A DNA stretch of 64,000 nt from Bromus sterilis (taxonomy: Eukaryota > Streptophyta > Magnoliopsida > Poales > Poaceae): NCBI GenBank assembly GCA_950022295.1, contig OX465597.1, positions 182,464,516-182,528,515 on the forward strand. Reading direction: 5' to 3'. Position numbers and translations under genes: made by a program. The notes under the pieces are model-generated. The model had not been told where the DNA came from, ran no database searches, and saw nothing but the letters and a program-made list of their open reading frames with translations. Below, one piece after another: positions 48,837 through 57,546 of this stretch (its first letter is position 1; each line of letters starts with the position of its first letter).

Positions 48837-49709
48837 TCAAGATGTATCCATTGAACCATCATCACGATCATCAAAAAGATCTTCAATAGTACAACTAGTC
48901 TTAATAGGTTTCTCAAATAAAGGAAGGATGAAAATGCTTCTTGGAATAAAATCAAAAGGAGGGAAATCGATTGGAGTTTCATTAAAGTGAAAGATAGGTG
49001 TCTCCTCGAAAGTTTTCACCGTTTCAACTCTCTTGGCAATGGGTGTGTTTGCTTTAGCTCGAGGAACCTTGGGGAAGTAAACGAACTTATGTTCCTTCTT
49101 TGCCGGAGTTTCATCCTTTTTGGTTTTGATTGAGGAAAAGGTAGTTCCTAGAGTTTCAATAACTTCCTCAATCTTTTCTATCCTAGAAGACTTCTCATCA
49201 AGGGATTTAATAGTATCCAAAGTTTTGACAATTTTCTGCATGGAGTTATCTAGCCTATTCAAATTCCCTTGAATCTTACGATCCAACTCATTCACCCTAT
49301 CGATACTTGGCATCTCTAGCTCTATTTTTTCAAGTTTTCTCATAATGTGAGCTAAAGTAATGTCCTCCTTAATACTAACAACTGGGAGACTTCCAACAAG
49401 ATTTTCAATAACATTAAGGGCTTCCCAAACTGGGGCCTCTATGAAGTTCCCATTGATAGCAGTGTCTAAAAGAAACAGATTCGAAGAAGTGATCCCAACA
49501 TAAAAATTTCTAAGCAAGGTAGTAGTGGATTGCTTCTTGGTGGCTCTTTTTTGAGAATCATTAATTCTATACCAAGCATCTTTCAAACTTTCACAACCTC
49601 TTTGAGTAAAGGTAAGTACTTCTGCATCACCAAAGGCAAAAGGACCAGCCATAGAGGTAACTACTGACAAGGTAACATGTATTTTTGGTATTTTTGATAA
49701 GGGACACAA
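48837..49709 (-). CDS. Gag-like ORF of Athila-type element 2, 290 aa
   Basis: An uninterrupted minus-strand frame shortly after the primer site. The N-terminal part (GCESLKDAWYRINDSQKRAT, then LLRNFYVGI) is the Athila-type gag core that normally packs RNA into particles; the second half is a coiled coil (heptads around IEKIEEVIETLG) with a Lys-rich and Pro-rich tail. It is shorter than full Athila gag proteins and lacks a zinc knuckle. The start at 49709 is the first ATG; MAGPFAFGD, 18 residues later, is an alternative. Whether it still makes a protein is unknown. Confidence 0.6.
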   Translation of the reverse strand: MCPLSKIPKIHVTLSVVTSMAGPFAFGDAEVLTFTQRGCESLKDAWYRINDSQKRATKKQSTTTLLRNFYVGITSSNLFLLDTAINGNFIEAPVWEALNVIENLVGSLPVVSIKEDITLAHIMRKLEKIELEMPSIDRVNELDRKIQGNLNRLDNSMQKIVKTLDTIKSLDEKSSRIEKIEEVIETLGTTFSSIKTKKDETPAKKEHKFVYFPKVPRAKANTPIAKRVETVKTFEETPIFHFNETPIDFPPFDFIPRSIFILPLFEKPIKTSCTIEDLFDDRDDGSMDTS

Positions 49710-49793
49710 AAGTAAAAACTTAAAGGTAAACTAACAAGACTAAAAAGCAAAGATAAAAGATAGTGTGCAACTCCCCTATCTTGTAGACTGGAG

Positions 49794-49811
49794 TCCCTGG
49801 CAACGACACCA
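49794..49811 (-). other. Primer binding site of element 2, degenerate tRNA-Asp type
   Basis: The minus strand reads TGGTGTCGTTGCCAGGGA, differing at a few positions from the site in element 1 (18547-18564). Confidence 0.75.
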
Positions 49812-49821
49812 GAAAACTTGC

Positions 49822-51439
49822 TGATGGCAAGAAAGTGTTAATACTCTTCAAGCCTCGTTGGTTACCCCAAGTGCAGGGTGAGATATAGTGCAGCGGAAAG
49901 TTTTCCCTTGGCAAAGATACCAAGGTTTGTCTCCCGTAGGACTCCGAAGGATACAAGAAGGTGGTAAAGTGAACAATGGCACCGAGGTTGCTAGCTTCAC
50001 CTGGACCTACACACAAATACAAATAACTTTTCTCCCAACGAGTACAGAGGAGTTGTCAATTCCTCCGGCCTTGCTGTTTACAAAGGATCAACGCAAGAGA
50101 TAAAAGTGGAACTGAAAGTAAAGACTGAAAGTAAATTGAGGGTGTAAACAATAATGTGAAGATGGACCGTGGTCCCGTGATTTTCACTAGTGATGTCTCT
50201 CTCCCAAAAGACGATAAAAGTGCTAGCGAGGTAAACAAATCACAACTGGGCAATTGACAGAATTATGAAGGCACCGCAATGCCAACTATGCTGCAAAGAA
50301 AGGAAGGGCTCAAAAGCAATGGGCAGTATGCCAAGGTAAGTAGACCGAAATCCAACTGCATCTACTACGAATCATCCACCTTGAGATATCTATCCAGAAC
50401 ATCTCACTGGTATTAACTTTGCGAATCCCACCCAAAGTGTAAACTCAAAGCAACAGACAACTCCATTAAAAGAACTTTGCGTAAACTAAACAATCCCAGC
50501 ACCCGCGGGCACATCCCCTAGTCTCATGTTTCTGTCACTCAAGCTAGACATCAGAGGGCTGAACCCACAATCAAGCATAACGCTCCCTGTTGGAGTTGCA
50601 AGAAAACTACTTGGCCAAAGAAAAACACTACAACGGAGAACATGCAAGAATTTACTCAAGAACAAAATATAAAAGAGAAGAACCAAATATATTTCTCATC
50701 ACAATCTGAACATAGTCTCATAATCCATCAGATCCTAGCAAACTCAGCATAGCAACAACAGAAATTACAAAAGTGCCTCGATCATGTGAGGCAGCTCACG
50801 AGGTCTCGAAAGTGGAAGCACAAAGAGGGGAGAGGTACATCACATAACTACTGGTCACGGACCCATGGTCCAAGGGGGACTACTCATGGCACATCCGGGA
50901 GGCGTCCATGGCTATGGATGGTCTCCCGGAGGGGGTTCCTCCTCCCGGCAGGGTGCCGGGGCAGCTTCTCCAGACAACCCCGATCTTGAAACGGCGGCGG
51001 CGGCGGTACAGAGGCGAGTTCGCGGAAAAGAGATCGATATTAGGGGTTTCCACCCCGAGGGATAAATATAGGCGGAGGGGGTGTCGAGGGGACCCACCAG
51101 GCAGCCAGGAGGCCTCCTGGCGTGGCCTAGGGTGGGGCCACGCCAGGGACCCTCCTGGTCTCCTGGTGGTGGCCCCCCTCCGCTACCTTGGTGATTCCGG
51201 AAGCTTCCGGGTCGCTGATTTTTTATCTGATTTTTCCGGATTTTTTGGAGCACTTTTAATGGCCAGAAAACCTGAAATACAAAAATAGCAGAAAACAAAA
51301 ACTGGCAGCTGGGTGCACTGGGTTAATAGATTAGTCCAAATATGCTCAAAAGTGTATGAAAGTTCAAGGAAATCATGGCAAAGTCACACAAAACATGCAT
51401 GGAGCAAGCAGAAATTATAGATACGTTTGGGACGTATCA
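49822..51439 (-). repeat. 5' LTR of Athila-type element 2
   Basis: About 1618 bp with short inverted ends TGAT...ATCA, the outer end being TGATACGTCCCAAACGTATC on the minus strand. Collinear with the two halves of the LTR of element 1 (18575-19856 and 31197-31530). A GC-rich patch occupies 50860-51180. Confidence 0.85.
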
Positions 51440-52726
51440 GCCGCCAACTACCCTGGTTCTTGTGCTGGTTCTCGCGGTGGTCGAGGCCGCGGGAGAAGCC
51501 ATGGAAGAGGCCACGGCAGGGGTAGAGGAAGAGGCGCACTGGATGCTCAACAGTCCACAGATCTTGAAACTCCACCTCCTTCTCCCGAAGGAAATGAGTT
51601 TCTGGTGAAAGTTCATACAATCCGTCTTTGGGTTAATTTCCCTGAATCTTTTTCCAAGATCATGATGGCTCCCAAGCCTCCAGGACTGTGGCTCTGCTCT
51701 GAAGGGTGTCCTCATGGACCCATCTAGGTGGCCACTAGCTTCTCTGGTCAGGATTCCATGTTTCCTGAGAAGGGTTGGAAAACCTTTCTCCGTTCCATGA
51801 ATGTTAAAAAGAGAGACACTATCATCTTTAGATATGATGGTGATGAGACCCTATGGGCCAGGATTTTTGACTTGGATGGTGATCGGGCCGGCTGTTGTAT
51901 GAAGAGTTCTTGCAGTAGTGATAAATATTTCTACAATAATGTAGAGGAGGACCTAGTCTCCTCATCTGATGATGAAGCCGACTCTAAGGACGACCACTGA
52001 AGCTGTAGTTTTATCTAGTAGTATTTGTCGACTTTTTGTCTTGTTATCTTTTGATTTAAGACTCAGCCTCCGATGAATGAGAATTTTAATTTCCCATCAA
52101 GTTTGTAAGTCGGTTTTATACCTGACTTTGAATAAGATATATTTATGCATGGGAGCCAACGTGTTTGATGGTACCTTTAGCCCCCTGAGTCGATTTGAAC
52201 GGACTTGTATCTTTGTCGACTCATAGGATAAATCGACTTGTAGCCCCCATGGTTTGGTATGGTCACCTTGTTTGCCGAACAAAATCATAATTTTTTTGAA
52301 GTGATACTCCCCAAGAGTTGGTATGAACATCCTTGCATCGTGTCGATCTTGAGAAGAAGTTTTGAGTTGTAGTCCCCATGAGTCGGTATATGCATCTGGG
52401 TGCTATGCCGAGTCACATAGGTCTAACTCTTATTTTATCTGAAAAATAACGAATTGTTATGTATGATGGAAAATGAAGTATGCTATGATGGAAGCTGACT
52501 CTGGATTTGAACATGCCTCGTCTTCTCACGTTGAGAGAGATTATTGGGTTATCCAGGAGTTGAAACCTCTCATTAAGCCGACAACGTATGACTAGTGTTC
52601 CCGCTACCTAGGACCAAACTTGATAGGAGTCTCTGTAAGCCCCCAAGGTTTAGAATAAGTCGGGTTCACGTTGGTCGTATGAGCTTGAGCTATACAGGCC
52701 AAGATGTAAGCCGTAATGGGATAATT

Positions 52727-52906
52727 CATATATATGTCGAGTTCTCAGATAAGAGTCGATGAATATCATCGAGCTCCCCGATTCCCTTGAATAAGTCATA
52801 TACATGCGCAGTTTTACATATATATGCCGAGTTCTCAGATAAGAGTCGATGAATATCAACGAGCTCTCCGGTTCCCCTGAATAAGTCATATACATGCTCA
52901 GTACCA
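52727..52906. repeat. Tandem repeat, 90-bp unit, 2 copies
   Basis: The block starting GTTCTCAGATAAGAGTCGAT recurs exactly 90 bp later (52741 and 52831), with few differences along the unit. Edges are approximate. Confidence 0.85.
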
Positions 52907-53018
52907 ATAGAGGGTTGATCAAGCCCCCAGGTCTCTAAGATATAAATGAAAAAATATGCAATGTATGATGCAAACATGAAAACAATAAAGTAAAGAAGAG
53001 TCAGTATTACGGCTAAAT

Positions 53019-53147
53019 GTGGCGAGAGCCGGTGCGACGAAAGTCGACTTATATATTGGATATGGCGAAGGCCAGTGCGACAAAAGTCGACTTATATATA
53101 TTATATGGCGAGAGCCAGTGCGACGAGTGTCGACTTATATAGATGTA
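53019..53147. repeat. Tandem repeat, 43-bp unit, 3 copies
   Basis: The core GTGCGACNAAAGTCGACTTA recurs at 53032, 53075 and 53118, a regular 43-bp spacing. The third copy is more diverged. Confidence 0.85.
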
Positions 53148-53167
53148 CAATAATGGTCCTGTTCTAC

Positions 53168-53572
53168 TCAAGTATAATATGGACGGAGTTGTGCGATGTT
53201 CCACGGTCTGGGAGTCTCCTCCATAGATGAGCGTGATTTTGCCTTCTCGCGTATATCAACCAGGTAGTAGGATCCATTGTACAGGTTCTTGATGACCACG
53301 AACGGTCCTTCCCATGGAGAGGATAACTTGTGCATTCCATCCTTTTCTGTATAAGGCACAACACTAAATCACCTTCCTCGAAAGTCCGACATCTGATGCG
53401 GCGGCTATGTATCGTCGCAGATCTTGTTGGTAGATAGCCGAATGAGCTGCTTCCGGTTCTCGTTTTTCAACGAGAACATCCAAGGAGTCCTGCCTCGCCT
53501 TCTCATTGTCGGCTTCCACATATGCGGTGACTCTTGGTGAGTCGTGACGGATGTCACTTGGGAGAACGACTT
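53168..53572 (-). pseudogene. pol: Integrase C-terminus of the Tat-lineage element, broken
   Basis: Minus-strand frames give VVLPSDIRHDSPRV, EKREPEAAHSAIYQQDLRRY and, in other frames, HKLSSPWEGPFVV and RPWNIAQLRPYYT with a stop. This is the part after the integrase core in Tat/Retand-type Gypsy polyproteins. At least two frameshifts (near 53400 and 53350) break it. It ends abruptly at 53572 where the chromovirus inserted; the rest of pol should lie beyond the right edge. Confidence 0.8.
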
Positions 53573-53822
53573 TGTGGGCACCCCGGACTGTATGTCCGAA
53601 GCGGCCAGCTGTGCATACCGTCATGCTCCCATGATCAGTGTCGCATGACGCACAACTCGACAATGGATATCACAGTCACAAGTTCATACAGTACAGAATA
53701 CAAAGTCATACATAAACATAGTCTTACACGGCCTCATCGGGCTCAAATGGCAGCGGAATAAGCAAAAGCAAGATAGATAGCAGCATCACAATCCACAGGC
53801 AAAGCTCAGAGCGTAGCACATC

Positions 53823-53869
53823 CTAGTACTCGTCAGTCGCGTCATCGTCAAATACCTGCTCCTCCAAGC
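53823..53869 (-). other. Terminal exon-like segment in the chromovirus LTR
   Basis: Acceptor TCGGCCAG|GC, 47 nt, phase 1, reading LEEQVFDDDATDEY and TAG (53823-53825). The other LTR has the same segment at 63513-63559, with substitutions but still open. Confidence 0.5.
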
Positions 53870-54974
53870 CTGGCCGATTGAATAACCAGGGACAAAGCCG
53901 TGAGTACATACAAAGTACTCGCAAACCACCTAAAGAAAGGAACAAAGATTTTTGTACAAGAAAAATAATGGGATGGCTATATGGTGGGGTTTAACATGGG
54001 GATCCTAACTATTCAGTATTAGTTAAGTTGGCAATATTTTACTCTTGACAAATTTTAATCCCATAATTTATATTTGATTAAATCATGTCCAACCCTTTTC
54101 AACATCATCGTGAACCATAATTCTCAGTACTAGAATTTCTCATCTAGTCCCCACAAAGTGTGGCCTCACTAGCTGTCCATGACCGTGGACTCCGGCTACT
54201 CGAATAGTTTTCACTCTGCAGAGGTTGTACACTTTACCCACAACATTCGATACATCCGCTGGGAGTTCCCACGGTTCGTCATACCTCAGTATGCGGTTTT
54301 CGGATAATTGACCGTAGTCTTCCCCTTGCCTATCGTAGTACAGGTGATCTACCCGATGCCCACATCCTGAACTGTCCGTGTGCAAGGTCATGCTCCTCAT
54401 GCAAGCCTTCACCGTAGTAGAGGTGCGACAAAGTTCCGTACCGACACTGATATAGTCCAGCGTATTACACCCCCGACGCATCGGCAGGATTCCGGCTTCT
54501 GGGTACCATTGTGTACCTCACTCATGTAGTTATAAGATCCCCGTACTAAGATAAGAAAGCTTCCAACTAACCCTGTCCCATACCAGAGTGTTGTGGTTGT
54601 ACTGTAATACTAGGTTTTGGCGGCACTTATAGAGAGTCCCTCTAGACTTTGAATATGTTCAACAATGTTTCCAACAACCACAACCTTGGCCATCACATCT
54701 TCTTAGATGTATGCCAATACATCAGGGGGGGAGCAAGATTAACCAAATTATTATGTTGTCATTATTTCTTTAGCAAGGCTTGTAATAGTACCACAAGATT
54801 ATCGGTGTCTAGTTTACTTCTCCCAAATAGGTATGCTTACAAGGTATGTGGTGTTTCACCTAATAAACTAATACAAACCCATCCCCACAATGATATAACA
54901 GTAGCATGATATATAATATGGTACAAAGAAGTAGAAACGTAGGACAAGGGTTTGAGTTTTTGAAGATGGCTTGC

Positions 54975-55049
54975 CTTCCTCGGCGGTGTCTCCCGGTACG
55001 GCTTCTTCGGCTTGGAAGGAGTCTTCACCTGGAACGTTAAGCGGTTCGT
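54975..55049 (-). other. 75-nt exon-like segment in the chromovirus LTR
   Basis: Acceptor CAACGTGTAG|AC and donor GAGGAAG|GCAAGC (GC donor) on the minus strand, phase 1 to phase 1. Encodes an acidic stretch with GEDSFQAEEAVPGDTAEE. Confidence 0.5.
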
Positions 55050-56521
55050 CTACACGTTGCGGAAAAGAGCACACAATTACCATGAGGCAGAAACATCACA
55101 CGGCACACAACATTCAATTTTCACAATCAAACACAACAACAAGGGAAAAATAATTCTCAGAGTTTTAACTCCCATGTTTATTAAGTCCTAAAACATGTAA
55201 CAAGGCTAAATTTTACAACAAAGCATTAGGATAACTTTACTGGATTTATTAATTGGCAGTAAAGCAACTTTAACTATAAGCAATATTATTAACCTATTTT
55301 ATTCACTAACAACCTTTTAATTTTTATTAACTCAACAACCAATTCCATAGCAATAACCTACTGACCATAGGTTAATTTTATATTAAACTAATAATTTAAT
55401 ATTACTAGTATTATTTAAATAAGAATTAAACTAGCAAGGGTAATAATAATAAAAAGGCCACAAATTTGTTCAACCTAAAAACTAGTCTACACACACAGAA
55501 AAATCAAGAATAATCATAGGAATATAAACAAGTCAACATCACATTTTATAGTCAACAAGGAATTAACTAAAATTATTCTTAGCTGCTAAAAAGCACAATA
55601 AACTAATAAAAACTAAAGCAATTATTTTGGCGCTGCACAAAAATTATTCTAAACAAGCAGAATTATAGATATTAATTTTATGCACACAACAAAATTTATT
55701 TCACTGGATTTGGAGCTGTATTTATTTCTCTAGAAATAAAATGGTGTTGCTGATAAAAAGAAAAAGGAAAATGCAGGCCGACCCGGCTATCTGGCGCCCA
55801 CGGGCACTGTTCTCTTTTTTTTTTCTTCGGGCCGAGCCCAGCGCAGCGCAGCAGCGGGTTTTTTTTAACTTAAACTGAAGGGGTATGGGGCTTTCCTGGC
55901 CGTTGGATCAAGTGTGATCGAACGGCCAGGGGGCTTCTTCTTCCTCCTGCTAGGGCAGGAACGGGAGCAGGCTCCCATGGCGGACAGAGGCGGGGAGGAC
56001 CTCGCCGGAGCACCTCCGGTGGCCGGCGGTCGAAGGGGAGTGGTGGGGCGAGGTCGTAGGGGGCCTGGGGCTCCATTTTTTCCCTAAAAGGGGCCGCGCG
56101 ACGTGGAGTTTTTGTGGGGGCCATGGCGTACAGGAGCGTGAGGAGGGCTTACCGGCGGGCTTCCCGGCGGCTAGAGGCGACGGTGAGGGGCGGCGGAGGT
56201 GCAGCTTGGGGCAGGGGTTCCGTTTTTGGGCTCGGAGGCGGCTGCGGACGTCGGAAGTGGCCGATGGCTCGGGGTAGACGCCGTCGGGGAGCACGGGCTC
56301 GGGGTAGGGCGTCGCCTCCTCCTCCTGGCCGGCGGCTCCGGCGTGGGCGAGGCAGAGGGGCGGGCTCGCCGGCCTCCCCTCCTCCTCCTCTTCCGGTATC
56401 CCTCTTCCTCCTCTTCTCCTTCCTCTCTTCTTCTGCTCGGGCTGGCAAAGCGGACGAGCGGGGTGGTGTGGCTGGGTGGTGCTGTGGTGGGTGAGTGTGG
56501 AGAGGAGGGTTGGGGCGGCCT

Positions 56522-56531
56522 CCTTTTATAG
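56522..56531 (-). promoter_or_regulatory. TATA box of the chromovirus LTR
   Basis: CTATAAAAGG on the minus strand, a near-ideal plant TATA box. The transcript leader to the primer site would be about 2.9 kb if unspliced. Confidence 0.75.
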
Positions 56532-56997
56532 GCGAGCGAGGGAGAGCTCCAACGGGAGGGAGAGGCCTTGCTGGCGATCTGTGGCTTCGGGTGCCATTGG
56601 TGAAGGTGGGCGGTGGGAGAGCTCGTGAGGGTGCTCCGGTGGGTCGTTCCACCGTGGAGGTCACCGGTCACATCAAGAGCTTGGGTTGGGGGTAGGAATC
56701 GCGCTGGCAAGCCACGGGGGTGATCCTCGGGGTCGTCTTCGGTTGGGCAATGGGGCATGGGTGGCTGACAGGGGGCTCGGGGGAGAGAGAAGAGAAGAAA
56801 GAGAGAGAGAGAGAGGTTACGAGAGGGAGAGAGGCTCTCCCTGCGTGGGGAGAGGGAGAGAGAGAACGTGAGAGAGAGGGGAGGTTAGAGGGAAAGAGAG
56901 AAATTAGGGGAGGGATTAGTGGGGGTAGTTAGGATAGTTTATCTATTTTTTTCTTTTTTTTAAGCACCAAACACCCAATTTTTAAGAGATAAAAATA

Positions 56998-57052
56998 ATA
57001 TATAACTCTCTTATTATTAGTATTATTGTTATTGTTGTTATTATTATTAGGT
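56998..57052. repeat. TTA-rich microsatellite in the chromovirus LTR
   Basis: An imperfect run of TTA/TTG triplets at about 57011-57050. Confidence 0.8.
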
Positions 57053-57510
57053 TAGATATAAAGATCATGCATGCATTTCCTTATGATTTTATGTAGTTAG
57101 GAAATTTTATTGATAATTGTTTTAGTTATTAGCCAACAACCAAAAGGTTGATGCCTAAGGATTTTGTGGTGGCTAAAATTATTAGTATTATTACTATATA
57201 GAAAATTTACTAGGTGTTAGCACCAAGGGTTTTTAGAATCTGACAAGTTGCCATTTTTTATATGACCAACTAAGGATGAAGTGCATGCATGGTAGACATA
57301 TATGGTTAACCATAGTCACTAGGTTATCTTAGGCACATGCAACACAAAATGTTCACCATCACAAGTGCATCATCAAGCAACAACATGACTAACCCTAAGC
57401 ACACAAGTTCAAGCATTGAAACACGACCTAACATTTCATGCAAGGTTTTTGTTGGCTCTAATTTTTGGTTAACTAGATTAACAAGAAGAGTAAAAGTTGG
57501 GATGTGACAG

Positions 57511-57527
57511 ACCTTCCCCCCTTAAAA
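57511..57527 (-). other. Polypurine tract of the chromovirus
   Basis: The minus strand reads TCTTTTTAAGGGGGGAAGG directly before the 3' LTR, preceded by the conserved ATCTCGGGGACGAGAT motif. Confidence 0.88.
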
Positions 57528-57546
57528 AGAATCTCGTCCCCGAGAT

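Larger units (their letters stand above)
40605..51439 (-). mobile_element. Athila-lineage Gypsy retrotransposon (element 2) inside the B3 gene
   Basis: Outer ends are TGATGGCAAG (40605, plus strand) and GACGTATCA (51439), flanked by a perfect GCCGC duplication. Minus-strand order: 5' LTR (49822-51439), primer site (49794-49811), gag-like ORF (48837-49709), long non-coding region (46121-48836) and the remains of the 3' LTR (40605-41044). The interior and 3' LTR were rearranged by LARD-type LTRs at 41045-46120. As in element 1, no RT or integrase is present, so the element must depend on proteins from other elements. Confidence 0.88.
40567..52000 (+). pseudogene. B3 DNA-binding-domain protein gene, antisense in a Tat retrotransposon, split by a 10.8 kb insertion
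   Basis: Coding parts are 40567-40604 and 51445-52000. The insertion 40605-51439 duplicated GCCGC (40600-40604 and 51440-51444); without it the two parts join in frame into 197 codons. N-terminus MPPKLSVRVALAA, then an RGG/GRG-rich stretch (residues about 21-41), a B3 domain (about 65-165) and an acidic Ser/Asp tail to TGA at 51998-52000. B3 hallmarks: FLVKVHTIRLWVNFPESF at the start and GWKTFLRSM ... RDTIIFRYDGD ... WARIFDLDG at the end. One in-frame TAG (51725-51727) lies at residue 107, inside the domain. B3 domains bind DNA in plant transcription factors (REM, ARF and related families). The gene has its own TATA box and lies antisense to pol. Alternative: a host gene fragment caught between elements. 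Confidence 0.75.
52001..53167 (-). other. 3' untranslated region of the Tat-lineage element
   Basis: Between the integrase stop and the end of the antisense B3 gene. No coding frame. Contains repeated AGTCGACTT and TAGCCCCC-type motifs and two tandem repeats (52727-52906 and 53019-53147). Tandem subrepeats in this region are known for Tat/Ogre-lineage elements. Confidence 0.6.
34946..53572 (-). mobile_element. 3' half of a Tat/Retand-lineage Gypsy retrotransposon with an antisense accessory gene
   Basis: On the minus strand: the integrase C-terminus (53572-53168), a non-coding 3' region with tandem repeats (52001-53167), an antisense B3-domain gene (40567-52000, plus strand) and the 3' LTR (about 34946-40148). 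The integrase tail motif (ETPRPWNIAQLRPYYT) is typical of the Tat/Retand group, and antisense extra ORFs between pol and the 3' LTR are known in that lineage (for example Grande). The element is interrupted by solo LTR G, by Athila-type element 2 and, on the right, by the chromovirus at 53573; the rest of pol lies outside the window. The LTR limits are approximate. Confidence 0.65.
53573..57509 (-). repeat. 3' LTR of the chromovirus, 3937 bp
   Basis: Contains, in minus-strand order, U3 with a (TTA)n tract, a GA-rich run (about 56785-56900; CT-rich on the transcribed strand), a TATA box (56522-56531), a GC-rich leader to about 55780, an AT-rich intron-like part, and two exon-like segments (54975-55049 and 53823-53869). 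Confidence 0.92.

Noticed and set aside
52650..52977. Minus-strand frames with repeated peptides
   Set aside because: They come from the 90-bp tandem duplication; no start, domain or conservation supports a protein.
53019..53147. CRISPR-like array of short repeats
   Set aside because: Directly adjoining 43-bp tandem units without distinct spacers in a plant retrotransposon 3' UTR.
55870..56758. Overlapping Pro/Arg-rich frames in the chromovirus LTR
   Set aside because: Same reason: GC-rich leader with several overlapping frames and no recognisable domain.
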